Under the pieces are notes generated by a model. That model saw only the letters and a list, made by a program, of their open reading frames with translations, searched no databases and was not told the origin of the DNA. A program made the position numbers and the translations under genes. From NCBI GenBank assembly GCA_900769145.1, contig CAAGFN010000079.1, positions 1 to 22,435 of the forward strand: a stretch of 22,435 nt of DNA, given 5' to 3'. Below, one piece after another: positions 1 through 10,074 of this stretch (its first letter is position 1; every line of letters starts with the position of its first letter). Source of the stretch: Rikenellaceae bacterium. GTDB taxonomy: Bacteria > Bacteroidota > Bacteroidia > Bacteroidales > UBA932.

Positions 1-1
1 A

Positions 2-967
2 ATGTCCAAGAGCATGGCTTACGGCACATGGCTTCCGGCCATGGAGATGAATTATTACGGCATCCCGATGGTTATGGGATCATACGCCCATTACCTCGAC
101 GCAAGGGAGGAAAAGCCTTCCGAGAAGTATTCATACGGAGCCGAAGGCACAATTGAAATCATTGAGTTGGCCGACAATGCGGGATATACCATCAACTATG
201 ACCTGTTCTCCAATGACGGGTACAAGATCCGTGGCTCCTACTCCGGAAGAATTCCTATCCAGGACAATTCCGACGACAAGGGTGACGATGACGGAACATC
301 AACTCTCGAGAAGGACTATGACCTCGATCTTTCCATGTGGGACCGCGCCTATGTCGTGCCTCTGAACAGGGTATGGGTAGGTGGTATGGGATACTACGAC
401 ATTGACGGGGAAGAATTGAAGAACATCAAGCCTACGTATCCGGCACCATTCGGTCTCCAGTATATCTACATCGGCCTCAAGGGCGATGACGGAGAGGGGG
501 ACAGGGTTCAGCTCGAGCTCCTCGTGAACGACGATGCGGAGACATTCATCACCCCGGGCACCTATCCTTGCACGGAGGACCGCTTCCCGGAGCACTTCGT
601 TCCCGGACATATGATGAGGGGAATAATGCTGGAGGGCGATTTCGCAAGTTCATCATTCGTCCACCTCAATGAGAAGACTCACATGGACCAGCACGCAAAC
701 TTCTATGGCGGAGAGGTGACCATCACCAAGGCCGAGGGAGGAGACAACTGGTTCACATTCGAGATTGACGGAGTCTGCGTCAGGGAGCACCACGTGCGCG
801 GTTCCTGGACCGGCCCTGTATACCGCTACAAGGGCACTGACCCTGTGGTGGAATGGCCGGGAGCCAGCCAGGCGGCCGCTCCTGCCAGGAAGGTACGCTC
901 CGCGGCACCTGTAAGGGAGCTTGCTCCTCTCGCTGATTTCAATGGTGGAAAAATCAATATCAGATAA
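2..967 (+). CDS. Beta-rich surface protein of a SUS-like locus, 5'-truncated
   Basis: I do not recognise a named family. The 321 visible residues begin at the window edge without a signal peptide or lipobox, although every other surface gene in this cluster has one. The protein contains an internal duplication: copy A runs from about residue 8 (GTW) to 86 and copy B from about 186 (GTY) to 273. Each copy ends in a Tyr-Gly, beta-strand, Gly-Ser-(Tyr/Trp)-(Ser/Thr)-Gly pattern. Copy B is preceded by a strand segment around 168-185 whose counterpart for copy A is missing, so the true start very probably lies upstream. An acidic Asp/Gly linker sits at 88-98. The C-terminal tail (288-321) is rich in Ala, Pro and Arg. 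It lies 15 bases before the next gene and is likely co-transcribed. It is probably a cell-surface binding or accessory protein (inference from context only). Confidence 0.75.
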   Translation: MSKSMAYGTWLPAMEMNYYGIPMVMGSYAHYLDAREEKPSEKYSYGAEGTIEIIELADNAGYTINYDLFSNDGYKIRGSYSGRIPIQDNSDDKGDDDGTSTLEKDYDLDLSMWDRAYVVPLNRVWVGGMGYYDIDGEELKNIKPTYPAPFGLQYIYIGLKGDDGEGDRVQLELLVNDDAETFITPGTYPCTEDRFPEHFVPGHMMRGIMLEGDFASSSFVHLNEKTHMDQHANFYGGEVTITKAEGGDNWFTFEIDGVCVREHHVRGSWTGPVYRYKGTDPVVEWPGASQAAAPARKVRSAAPVRELAPLADFNGGKINIR

Positions 968-982
968 ATCCTATCGGAAAAG

Positions 983-2818
983 ATGAAAGCAAGGATAATA
1001 CTGGCCGCCGCAATGACGGCATTGGTATTCTCGTGTTCAGAGAAACCGGAAGAGGACAATAAACTGGAACCGTCTTACCAGCCTGAGAACAGAATCTGGT
1101 ACTGCGGGCAGATCCTCGACATAAAGTCAGCCGTTTACAAGACTGAAAACGGGGCTTATACATTCTATCTGTCCCCGACATCAGGGGAAACGGATGCCGA
1201 CGAGATGGAAAGCAAGGGCAACTGCCTGAAAATCAACATTGGCAGCCTTGCCGGATATAAGGATTCATTCGGAATCTCGTACCGTGACCTAAGCATTGAC
1301 CAGAGCAATGCGGCTGCTGCGAAAGCCTTCTCTTTCGACCTTGACTTCAAGGATGGTGAGCTCTCGCTTTATCTCTGGATTGCAGGCCAGGGAGGCAAGG
1401 AGCTGGTTGCGGCATACTCCGGTCCGGCCCGGGAATCATACAAGGAGCCGGTACACCTCTCAAACCAGTTCATGGTCGGCTCGGAAGTGACCACTATCAG
1501 GAGCGTCCTGGACTGGAGGACAGCCGGGGAGTCTCGTACATACAGCCTGTACAGCACAACCGGCATCACCACCCCGGGTTCCGGAAAGCAGGCAGAACTG
1601 GAAATTACCATTCCGGAGGATTGCTATGGCAGGCAGCTCGAGCTCTCCGGGGAGGAGAACATTGTCGTAAGGCAGAATGGCGAGGAAATCGCAAATGGCG
1701 GAATTACCGGAACATTCTTCGCCTCAACGGGCAGGCTGGGTGCCGACCTCGGACTCTCCATTGACATTGTAGCAGGAGGAAAGCAAATCAGGGTTGAATA
1801 CTCCGGGAACACTTCCGCAGGCTATTACAGCACAGACAAGTTTGAATTTGGCGGCAATGGCAGTACCGTATCCTGCCATCTCGGCAAGATGTTCGGACAC
1901 AGCAGCACAGGTTCGCTCACACTTGCATTCGGCTACCCGGAAAGGGAGCTTGCAAGGCCGGAAGACCTTGTGGTTGAGGGCTCCGAGGCTTATGCTGTAC
2001 GCTTCACCATCGCCTCCAACCAGATTGGTTCGGAAATCGAGCTGGGGCCGGGAAGCGCCGCAGCGGCAATCTTCTTCTATGACTATGCGACTGCCACCAC
2101 CTATTCCATGAAAAAGGAAGAAATCGTGAGCGGAAGCATCCTCACCCTGGACAATATGCCTGACGGCAAAATGTTCATCAGGGTAAGTCTCACCCTCATT
2201 GACGGAAGGAGCCTTGCGTCAGAGTATTTCGGAGAGGTTACAATGGTGGAGGATGACTTCGACATTGCCCCTATACTTCCGGAGGCCTCTACCATCATCG
2301 TGACTGACAAGGACGAGAACGAACTCCTTAACCTTGAAGTCACATCCCTCCAGATCAGGAAGACCAACAGTTACAGGAGCAATTTCGGCGAAACCGTCTC
2401 TCCTGTCTACGTGCTGTATTTCGTCAATGAGAAATCCGCCGAGGACCCGCACAATGATTCCTGCACACCGCAGCTGGTAATCCAGGACAACGCATTCGGC
2501 CTCGGCAAGACGGGCATACCGGAAGGATGCTTCTGGCATTTCGCATATTCTTACTATGCCGGCGACACCCTCCTCCAGTACAGCAGCTACGGCTCCCAGT
2601 ACAACAGCTTCGGCTACTGTCCTTCATCCGCAGTGCTCGATGCGGTCTGGAATGACGACAAGTCACTTGACATCATCTTCTCCTTCAAAGACGAGATCAG
2701 CAATTCCTGGGGTTCCATAAGCGGAACCAAGAACGATATCGTCATCGAATGGCACGGAAAGGCAGCTCTCTACAAGGGCTCGCAGGAGAATCTGCTCACA
2801 GAAAGTGACGTAAACTGA
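983..2818 (+). CDS. Large multidomain lipoprotein of the SUS-like locus
   Basis: This 611-residue protein has a lipoprotein signal peptide (residues 1-17, lipobox Val-Phe-Ser-Cys18) followed by an acidic stretch (Cys-Ser-Glu-Lys-Pro-Glu-Glu-Asp). Such a stretch after the cysteine is associated with surface export of lipoproteins in Bacteroidota. The mature part looks entirely beta-stranded and seems to hold three related modules, about 38-147, 163-275 and 445-592. They end in similar strand-plus-(Ser/His)-Gly motifs (AAYSG, VEYSG, IEWHG). The upstream truncated protein carries the same closing motif. No catalytic residues are recognisable. The gene lies between that protein and the SusC-type transporter, so an outer-membrane role in substrate binding is plausible, comparable in position to SusE/SusF-type proteins but not demonstrably homologous. 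The start at 983 is fixed by the signal peptide. Confidence 0.85.
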   Translation: MKARIILAAAMTALVFSCSEKPEEDNKLEPSYQPENRIWYCGQILDIKSAVYKTENGAYTFYLSPTSGETDADEMESKGNCLKINIGSLAGYKDSFGISYRDLSIDQSNAAAAKAFSFDLDFKDGELSLYLWIAGQGGKELVAAYSGPARESYKEPVHLSNQFMVGSEVTTIRSVLDWRTAGESRTYSLYSTTGITTPGSGKQAELEITIPEDCYGRQLELSGEENIVVRQNGEEIANGGITGTFFASTGRLGADLGLSIDIVAGGKQIRVEYSGNTSAGYYSTDKFEFGGNGSTVSCHLGKMFGHSSTGSLTLAFGYPERELARPEDLVVEGSEAYAVRFTIASNQIGSEIELGPGSAAAAIFFYDYATATTYSMKKEEIVSGSILTLDNMPDGKMFIRVSLTLIDGRSLASEYFGEVTMVEDDFDIAPILPEASTIIVTDKDENELLNLEVTSLQIRKTNSYRSNFGETVSPVYVLYFVNEKSAEDPHNDSCTPQLVIQDNAFGLGKTGIPEGCFWHFAYSYYAGDTLLQYSSYGSQYNSFGYCPSSAVLDAVWNDDKSLDIIFSFKDEISNSWGSISGTKNDIVIEWHGKAALYKGSQENLLTESDVN

Positions 2819-2855
2819 GTAAAGCCTGAATAATCTGAAATCAAAAACATCAATA

Positions 2856-5800
2856 ATGATAAAGAAACTTCTATTGCTTCTGACTCTTCCGCTGGCGGTA
2901 TGCGCAAGCCTTTCCGCCCAGGACATCACAGTCACCGGAAAAGTCACTGACAGCAGCGGTGAACCTCTGATAGGGGCCGCTGTAGTAGTCGATGGTACAA
3001 CCAACGGAATGATGGTCGACATCGATGGCGCATATTCATTGAAGGTTGCGGAAAACGCCGTGCTCTCATTCGAGATGCTCGGTTACGTGACACAGAAGAT
3101 TCCGGTAAACGGAAGGTCCGTCATCAATGTTGTCCTCGTCGAGGATACTGAAAAGCTGGAGGAGGTCATCGTGGTTGCCTTCGGTACCGCCAAGAAAGAG
3201 GCCTTCACGGGTTCCGCTGCCGTGCTGAACTCTGAAGATGTAACCAAGACCCAGCAGTCCAATGTCGCACAGGCCCTGTCAGGAAAAATCGCCGGAGTTC
3301 AGCTTACCAACTCCTCCGGTCAGCCTGGAGCAAGTCCTGACATCCGAATCAGGGGCTTCAGTTCCCTTAACGCAGGCAACTCTCCGCTCTGGATTGTGGA
3401 CGGAATGCCTTACTCCGGCGACCTGGGCAACCTCAACTCCAATGACATCGAATCGATGACAGTCCTCAAGGATGCCGCCTCCAACGCTCTCTACGGAGCC
3501 AGAGGTGCAAACGGAGTCATTATGGTGACCACCAAGAAAGGACGCACACAGTCCAGGTTCAACCTCGACGTGAAACTCGGAGTGAACATGAGGGCCGTAA
3601 GGGACTACGATTATATCACCAATCCGGCACAATACTATGAGACCCACTACAATGCGCTCAGGAACTACTATCTGGATTCCGGAAACAGCGACATTGAAGC
3701 TTACATGAAGGCCAATGCCAATCTCACAGCATCTGCCGCAGACGGAGGTCTCGGATATCAGGTATATACCGTGCCGCAGGGCCAGAACTTCATCGGCATC
3801 AACGGCAAGGTGAACCCGAACGCAGTGTTGGGCAGGCGTGTCGTCTATATGGGCCAGGAGTACTATGTGAGACCTGACGACTGGACTGATGCGGCATACC
3901 GGCAGTCATTGCGCCAGGAATACAATGCAAGCTATTCAAGTTCATCCGAGAAGACATCGCTCTACATGTCATTCGGATATCTGAACAACAAGGGCATAGT
4001 GGCAAACTCCGACATGGAGAGGTACACTGCGAGGGTCAAGGTTGACCACAAGGCCGCCGACTGGGCAAAGATTGGAGCGAACGTAACCTACGCCAATTTC
4101 AACTACAACCAGATTGACGATAGCGGAGCCAGCAATTCCACCGCCAACGTCTTCGCATACACCTCAACCGTCGGACCGATTTATCCGCTTTACCTGCGGG
4201 ACGGTAACGGGAGGATTCTCAAGGACGATATGGGACATACACTCTATGACTACGGCAACGGAGACAATGCCGGAATGGAGCGTTCCCTCTTCCCGAACAG
4301 CAACGCCCTCTCGGATTCCAAGCTGAACAAGTCCAACTCCGAAGGCAACGCTTTCAACGGGAACGCCTACCTGGACATCACCTTCCTCAAGGATTTCAAG
4401 TTCACCGTCAATGCGGGCTACACCCTCGACGAGACCCGCTCCACCACGGTTTACAATCCTTTCTTCGGCCAGTTCGCCACTGAAAACGGAGTGGTTTACA
4501 AAAGCCACGGAAGAGCGACCGAGCTGAACCTCCAGCAGATACTCAACTACAACAAGCAGATCCGCAGACACAATGTCAACGCAATGATCGGCCACGAGTA
4601 CTACAAGAGGAAAACCTACGCCCTCTCCGCAGCCAAAAGCGGAATGTTCTCCATCGACAATGACGAACTTTCGGGTGCCATCATTGACAAGATGGCTGCC
4701 AATTCAGGACTGAGCATCTACAACAACGAAGGTTATTTCGCCAGGGTGATGTACGATTACTACGACAAGTACTTCGCCTCAGCCTCATACCGCCGCGATG
4801 CGTCATCCCGCTTCCATCCGGATAACCGCTGGGGTAATTTCTGGTCCATCGGAGGAGCATGGATAATGAGCAAGGAGAACTTCCTCGCAAGCAGTTCAAA
4901 CTGGCTTGACAACCTCAAGATCAAGGCCTCAATAGGTTCCCAGGGTAATGATAACATTGGTGACTACAGGTACACGGACACGTTCTCCATCACCAACTCC
5001 GAGGGTGAGGTATCAACCCCATTCCTTTCGAAAGGTTCCAAGGACATAACCTGGGAGACAAACATCAACCTCAACGTGGGCGCAGAATTCGGCTTCCTCC
5101 GTGGAGTAATCTACGGAAGTGCTGAATACTTCATGAGAAAAACTACCGACATGCTCTTCCTCTTCCCTGCCGCTCCGTCAATCGGATATTCCTCATATTA
5201 TGCCAATGTGGGCGATATGGTAAACAACGGTGTCGAGATTGAACTGAACTTCACCCCTATAAGGAAAGAGAACCTCGTATGGGAAATCAACCTCAACGCC
5301 ACCCACATGAAGAACAAGATATCCATGCTCCCTGACGAAAGGAAGAACACAGTCGTGGAGGGATATGAGGGCTATGTCAGCGGCACTACATTCTACGGTG
5401 AGGGTCTGCCAATCTACACTTTCTATCTCCCGAAATACGCAGGAGTGTCAAATGAGGGAAAATCAATGTGGTATATGGATGAGGAAGTTGACGGAAAGAC
5501 AGTCAGGACGACGACAACCGACTATGCCAAGGCCACAAAGTACCTGTGCGGCAATCCGATACCGAAGCTTTACGGCGGCCTGGGAACCTCGCTTTCGTTC
5601 TACGGCTTCGATTTCGCCATTGGGTTCACCTGGCAGATTGGCGGACTCGCCTACGACTCAGGATATGCGGCGGCGATGTACTCACCTGCCAACAAGAATA
5701 CCGGCATGAACTGGCACAAGGACATTCTCAAGGCCTGGTCTCCTGATAATCCGGGCTCGGAAATCCCTAGGCTCCAGTATGAAGACCAGAACCAGAACGC

Positions 5801-6053
5801 AAGTTCGGACAGGTTCCTCACCAACGCAAGTTATCTGAATCTCCAGAACATTGATTTCGGCTATACCTTCCCGGAGAAAATTTCACAGAAGATGCGCATC
5901 AGCCGTCTCAGGCTCTATCTCGCATGCGAGAATGTCTGGTATTGCTCGAAAAGAAGAGGTTTCGACCCTAGACATTCCTACTCAGGCTCCACCAGTCAGG
6001 CTACCTACTCCCCGGTAAGAACCATCTCAGGAGGTATTAACATTCAATTCTAA
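2856..6053 (+). CDS. SusC/RagA-family TonB-linked outer membrane transporter
   Basis: This 1065-residue protein matches the SusC/RagA architecture. It has a signal peptide (1-22, Ala-Gln before Asp23), a carboxypeptidase-regulatory-like beta-sandwich (about 24-97, with the typical GKVTDSSGEPLIGA start), and a TonB-box-like segment at about 102-109 (EEVIVVAF). The plug domain spans about 115-228 and includes the SusC hallmarks GVQL, IRIRGFSSL, PLWIVDG and LKDAASNALYGARGANGV. The remainder forms the barrel and ends in phenylalanine (INIQF), as expected for BAM-dependent insertion. SusC proteins form a TonB-powered channel capped by a SusD lipoprotein and import large ligands such as glycans, or oligopeptides in the case of RagA. 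The stop codon overlaps the SusD start by one base (TAATG), which implies coupled translation. The substrate is not readable from the sequence. Confidence 0.97.
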   Translation: MIKKLLLLLTLPLAVCASLSAQDITVTGKVTDSSGEPLIGAAVVVDGTTNGMMVDIDGAYSLKVAENAVLSFEMLGYVTQKIPVNGRSVINVVLVEDTEKLEEVIVVAFGTAKKEAFTGSAAVLNSEDVTKTQQSNVAQALSGKIAGVQLTNSSGQPGASPDIRIRGFSSLNAGNSPLWIVDGMPYSGDLGNLNSNDIESMTVLKDAASNALYGARGANGVIMVTTKKGRTQSRFNLDVKLGVNMRAVRDYDYITNPAQYYETHYNALRNYYLDSGNSDIEAYMKANANLTASAADGGLGYQVYTVPQGQNFIGINGKVNPNAVLGRRVVYMGQEYYVRPDDWTDAAYRQSLRQEYNASYSSSSEKTSLYMSFGYLNNKGIVANSDMERYTARVKVDHKAADWAKIGANVTYANFNYNQIDDSGASNSTANVFAYTSTVGPIYPLYLRDGNGRILKDDMGHTLYDYGNGDNAGMERSLFPNSNALSDSKLNKSNSEGNAFNGNAYLDITFLKDFKFTVNAGYTLDETRSTTVYNPFFGQFATENGVVYKSHGRATELNLQQILNYNKQIRRHNVNAMIGHEYYKRKTYALSAAKSGMFSIDNDELSGAIIDKMAANSGLSIYNNEGYFARVMYDYYDKYFASASYRRDASSRFHPDNRWGNFWSIGGAWIMSKENFLASSSNWLDNLKIKASIGSQGNDNIGDYRYTDTFSITNSEGEVSTPFLSKGSKDITWETNINLNVGAEFGFLRGVIYGSAEYFMRKTTDMLFLFPAAPSIGYSSYYANVGDMVNNGVEIELNFTPIRKENLVWEINLNATHMKNKISMLPDERKNTVVEGYEGYVSGTTFYGEGLPIYTFYLPKYAGVSNEGKSMWYMDEEVDGKTVRTTTTDYAKATKYLCGNPIPKLYGGLGTSLSFYGFDFAIGFTWQIGGLAYDSGYAAAMYSPANKNTGMNWHKDILKAWSPDNPGSEIPRLQYEDQNQNASSDRFLTNASYLNLQNIDFGYTFPEKISQKMRISRLRLYLACENVWYCSKRRGFDPRHSYSGSTSQATYSPVRTISGGINIQF

Positions 6054-7699
6054 TGAAAGATATGTCCTATAGAATATCACACATACTGACCGCTGTAGCG
6101 GCAGCGGCGATTATGGCTTCGTCCTGCATTGAAGAGACCCATTCCCTGGCTGTCGCCACTGAGGACCAGGTGACGCTCCAGACTTTGATAAAGGGTATTC
6201 CGTCGGCTATGATGGAGCCGGGTTCCGCAGGCTACGCATCTTCAGGCCAGGCCTGGGACTTCGGCATTCCCGCCATTCACCTCGCCACTGAATCCATGAC
6301 AGGAGACCTTATAGTGACCGGTAACATCGGCTACGACTGGTTCCAGCAGTGGGGAACCAATGACGCTCTCGGTCAGGAATACGCAGTCTGCGTCCTGACT
6401 TGGAACACATACTACAGGTGGATTGCGATGTGCAATGACATCATCCGAAAGATTTCCACGATTGATGCGTCAGAGGTCACCCAGACCGACAGACATTATC
6501 TCGGAACAGCCTATACGTACAGGGCTTACTGCTATCTCGACCTCGTAAGACTTTACGAGTACAAGGAGAACAAATATACTGACGGAGACGGGATTGTCGG
6601 CCTCAGCGTTCCACTCGTAACCGAGGAATCCACTGAGGAGCAGGCCAAGAACAATCCAAGAGCTACGGCCGACGAGATTTTCGAGAAAGTAATTTTCCCT
6701 GACCTCGAAAAGGCGGAGGAACTCCTCTCGGACTACTCCCCGGCAAACCGGTACGCCGTCAGCCTCGCTTTGGTTTACGGTCTCAAGGCCCGCTCCTACA
6801 TTGACAGGGCCACGGCTCACGAGGATGCGGACCTCTATGCCAATGCTGCGGAATACGCCAGGAAGGCCATCACGAGCAGTTCCTGTACACCGCTCACCCA
6901 GACGGAATGGGAGGACCCTACCAATGGATTCAACAATGCTTCTTCCAACAATTCATGGATATGGGGTCTCCCTCTTGCGAGCGAGAACGTTGCCAGTCTC
7001 TTCTGCTTCACTGCGCACATGAGCAACGAGCAGAGCTGGGCAGCCTACGGTTTTGCGGTGGGGCGCGGTATCAACAAGAATCTTTACAACAGCATTGACC
7101 GCAACGATTTCAGGAAGCACTCATGGCTTGACCCGGACAGAAGTTCTTACGAGTACAAGAGTTGCCGCCAGGATTCCAAGACATATTTCGCCGAGAGTCT
7201 GGCAGACTATGTCAACATCAAGTTCCGTCCGGCCGGAGGAGAGTGCAAGATCAGCGCTACGGGCGGTGCTGCCGACCATCCGATGATGAGAGTTGAAGAG
7301 ATGTATTTCATCGAGGCTGAGGCCAAGGCGCACGAGAGCCTCAACGAGGGAATCAGCCTGCTCAACGCATTCATGAACAACTACAGGATTGTCGGAGGAG
7401 GTTATGACTGCGCCAAGAAGGCTACGTCTCTCAAGGCATTCATCAATGAGCTGATGCTCCAGAAACGCATCGAGTTCTGGGGAGAAGGCATTGTGATGTT
7501 CGACCTCAAGCGTCTTGACGTTTCCACGAAAAGAGGTTACGTGGGAACCAATTCCCCTACATCTTACAGGCTCAATACAGACGGCAGGGCTCCATACTGG
7601 AACTTCGTGATTTCCAGGGGAGAAGTCCAGAACAACAAGGCCATCATAGGCAAGAACAACCCTGATCCGTCCGGAATCATCAAGCCTTGGACCGAATAG
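6053..7699 (+). CDS. RagB/SusD-family nutrient-binding outer membrane lipoprotein
   Basis: This 548-residue SusD homologue has a lipoprotein signal (Ala-Ser-Ser-Cys25) and acidic residues right after the cysteine (Cys-Ile-Glu-Glu). It carries the helical TPR-like core with the conserved YxxRAYxYLDLVRLY segment near 160. Late in the protein it has the family signature RIEFWGEG (472-479) followed by FDLKR (483-487). SusD proteins form the lid over the SusC channel and deliver ligand at the cell surface. The start at 6053 overlaps the SusC stop. A second in-frame ATG at 6062 would also give a good signal peptide, so the exact start is uncertain by three codons. No sugar-binding residues can be assigned with confidence. 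The substrate class is inferred from the neighbouring protease. Confidence 0.96.
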   Translation: MKDMSYRISHILTAVAAAAIMASSCIEETHSLAVATEDQVTLQTLIKGIPSAMMEPGSAGYASSGQAWDFGIPAIHLATESMTGDLIVTGNIGYDWFQQWGTNDALGQEYAVCVLTWNTYYRWIAMCNDIIRKISTIDASEVTQTDRHYLGTAYTYRAYCYLDLVRLYEYKENKYTDGDGIVGLSVPLVTEESTEEQAKNNPRATADEIFEKVIFPDLEKAEELLSDYSPANRYAVSLALVYGLKARSYIDRATAHEDADLYANAAEYARKAITSSSCTPLTQTEWEDPTNGFNNASSNNSWIWGLPLASENVASLFCFTAHMSNEQSWAAYGFAVGRGINKNLYNSIDRNDFRKHSWLDPDRSSYEYKSCRQDSKTYFAESLADYVNIKFRPAGGECKISATGGAADHPMMRVEEMYFIEAEAKAHESLNEGISLLNAFMNNYRIVGGGYDCAKKATSLKAFINELMLQKRIEFWGEGIVMFDLKRLDVSTKRGYVGTNSPTSYRLNTDGRAPYWNFVISRGEVQNNKAIIGKNNPDPSGIIKPWTE

Positions 7700-7727
7700 C
7701 CGCCAACCGCATTAATACAAGAAAATC

Positions 7728-10055
7728 ATGACAAACAGACATATTGGATATTTCCTTTCGCTGGGACTTGCGGCATTGCTGGCCGCCTGCTCCACGAAGG
7801 AAGCATACGTGGCAGGAGAGCAGGATTCGTCTGACTCATACGGAGTGTATTTTCCTCTGCAGGACAATTCCCTGGCAGTGGAGCTCTCTCCTGATGACCC
7901 TACATCAGTAAGTTACAAAGTCCGCAGGACCAGGACTGACGGGAAAATAACGGTTCCGGTCGTAGTGACCGTGAATGACGATGACATCTTCTCTGTCGCT
8001 CCTGTGATTTTCAAGGACGGAGAGAATGAGGCAGTCCTCACCGTCAACTTCCCGGGAGCAGAGATCGGCAAGACCTACAACTGCTCCGTGAAGGTGGAGG
8101 ACCCGGCCTACATATCCATCTACGGAAAGAAACAGACCGGATTGAGCTTCAGCGTACTCCGTGCGGAATGGGAAAGCCTGGGGACAGGGCGCTGGCGTGA
8201 CGACATTATCAGTTCCCTCTACAGGCCGGACAACAAGAATGCCGAAGTGGAGGTGGAAGTGTTCCAGCGCACCGACAAACCGGGCTATCTCAGGATGCAG
8301 GTGTTCAATGAGGACTATCTCACAGCCCTTTTCGGGATTACAAGGCCTACTGAACGCCTGATGACCACAATCGACGCCACCGACCCGGACAAGGTCTGGA
8401 TACCTAAGCAGAGCACCGGAATTACGCTCAATGACGATGACGGCTACATTACCATAGCCTCCTACGTCGACAAGCAGTTCTCCATCGATGCCGCTGATGC
8501 CCAATACGGAAGCCTCAAGGAAGGCGTCATCACATTCCCTGTCAGCAGCATTTTCGCAAACCTCTCCAAATACATGCAGCCGGACGAATGGTATCCGGTG
8601 AACGCTGACGGATTGCAGCGCCTGGTTCTCCCGGGAGGCCACGTCTATGACTACTCGCTGTCCGTATCCAAGGGTGAGGTCAGCCCGGGATTGACCCCGA
8701 TTGAGGTAACCGCCGGTCAGGACATTGTAAAGGTCAGGTATGCATTCTTCGACGGAAGGCTTGACGACGGACAGGTCAGCCTCAATGCCCAGGCTCTCGA
8801 TGAGGGAAGCCTCAGTTTCGCCAATGAGGTGCTTGAGGGAAGCGGAACTGTCAATGCCGCATTCGACAAGACCGGGCTCTACACATTGGTAGCCTGCGGG
8901 TATGACAAGAATGACAGGATGCAGGCATACGACGGGGTAAGCTTCGGATTCATCCTGCAGGGAGACAACCGCCCTGTTGTCCTGACCATCGGACTGGAAG
9001 GAACCAACGAGTACGGCGGCAATGGCATCACCACCGACAATTCGACCAGGTTCTATGCCTATGGCGAAGGCATCGAGAGCATAGTGTACGGAATGTTCAA
9101 GAAAAACAAAATCAAGTCCTATGACGGGGACTACGAACAGCTTCTTGCGGATTCCGGAAGGGAGATGGATAAGGAAACCATCGACAAAATCAACAACAGC
9201 TCTTACAGCAAGATGTACACCGGGCTGAACGGTGACAGCGAGTACATCATGGTACTCAAGGCCGACAACGGTTTCGGAAGCCGCATCTTCACTGCGGAAT
9301 ACAGGACTACAGGAGTGTTCAACCCTGTCCTCGAAAGTTACGGATACGATGACTTCTTCGCCGCAATCCAGATGAGCAAGAGGGCCCTCATTGATACAGA
9401 TTGGAACTACTACGCAGTCAACCTTATGGGCGGCAAGCCTTACAGGACTTATATGGGCAAGGTCAGCGTCAATGCAAGCGATGTCCAGGAGGAAGGCATT
9501 GATATGCTGGAAATCAATGGACTTGCGGCATTGAACTTCGACCAGGAAGGAGCAGACAAACTCCTGGCCGCATATATTCCGGGCTCATCAGCCCTCCAGG
9601 GCTACTTTGGACTGTTCGTTCCGCTCCTTGACCAGGATGCGATGGGAACAATCGATGGAGACAGCGTATTTGCAGGCTACATGCCTGAGGAGCAGCCTAA
9701 TGTCTATATGGTGGCAGGAATGTTCGCCGGCTGCGTTGCCGACGGATACATAGCCTTCGTGCCAAGCCCTGTGCTCATCCAGCAGGGATATACGTTCTCC
9801 TATTTCTTCCTGGGCAGCCAGACCAGCCTCTACGGTCTCTATACTGAGATGATGCTCGTGGATGCATCGAAGGATCTCGGTGAAGTGCCGGCCCAGGCGA
9901 GACGGAACACGGCTATCCTGTGGGATGCTGCCATCAAGGCGGCCAGGAACGTAAACTTCGTGGAACTTCCTGAATACTACGATTTCAGGGAGGAACTGAA
10001 GAAGGTGCTGGATATGGAGGCGGGCAAACCAGAGAATCTCGCCATTGAAGATTAA
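7728..10055 (+). CDS. Multidomain surface lipoprotein downstream of SusD
   Basis: This 775-residue protein has a lipoprotein signal (Leu-Leu-Ala-Ala-Cys21). After an acidic Ser/Asp-rich linker (about 27-37) it has a beta-sandwich of the Calx-beta or BACON-like type seen in proteins encoded next to SusCD pairs (about 38-145). The evidence for this is an alternating strand pattern with short paired segments such as VTVNDDDIFSV and AVLTVNFPGAEIG. A Trp-rich stretch (GTGRWRDDIISSLY, about 153-166) opens the next region, and further beta-rich, possibly Ig- or Fn3-like domains follow to about residue 560. The C-terminal third contains hydrophobic glycine-rich segments. I cannot assign a function. 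Position and export signal suggest a surface accessory or ligand-binding protein of the same operon. It lies 28 bases after the SusD gene and 19 bases before the protease gene. Confidence 0.85.
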   Translation: MTNRHIGYFLSLGLAALLAACSTKEAYVAGEQDSSDSYGVYFPLQDNSLAVELSPDDPTSVSYKVRRTRTDGKITVPVVVTVNDDDIFSVAPVIFKDGENEAVLTVNFPGAEIGKTYNCSVKVEDPAYISIYGKKQTGLSFSVLRAEWESLGTGRWRDDIISSLYRPDNKNAEVEVEVFQRTDKPGYLRMQVFNEDYLTALFGITRPTERLMTTIDATDPDKVWIPKQSTGITLNDDDGYITIASYVDKQFSIDAADAQYGSLKEGVITFPVSSIFANLSKYMQPDEWYPVNADGLQRLVLPGGHVYDYSLSVSKGEVSPGLTPIEVTAGQDIVKVRYAFFDGRLDDGQVSLNAQALDEGSLSFANEVLEGSGTVNAAFDKTGLYTLVACGYDKNDRMQAYDGVSFGFILQGDNRPVVLTIGLEGTNEYGGNGITTDNSTRFYAYGEGIESIVYGMFKKNKIKSYDGDYEQLLADSGREMDKETIDKINNSSYSKMYTGLNGDSEYIMVLKADNGFGSRIFTAEYRTTGVFNPVLESYGYDDFFAAIQMSKRALIDTDWNYYAVNLMGGKPYRTYMGKVSVNASDVQEEGIDMLEINGLAALNFDQEGADKLLAAYIPGSSALQGYFGLFVPLLDQDAMGTIDGDSVFAGYMPEEQPNVYMVAGMFAGCVADGYIAFVPSPVLIQQGYTFSYFFLGSQTSLYGLYTEMMLVDASKDLGEVPAQARRNTAILWDAAIKAARNVNFVELPEYYDFREELKKVLDMEAGKPENLAIED

Positions 10056-10074
10056 CAATCAAAACAGACAATAA

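Noticed and set aside
7905..8642. 245-codon open frame antisense to the 775-residue lipoprotein gene
   Set aside because: No signal peptide, domain or promoter is recognisable. The plus-strand gene is clearly coding, and the antisense frame is open because of its codon use.
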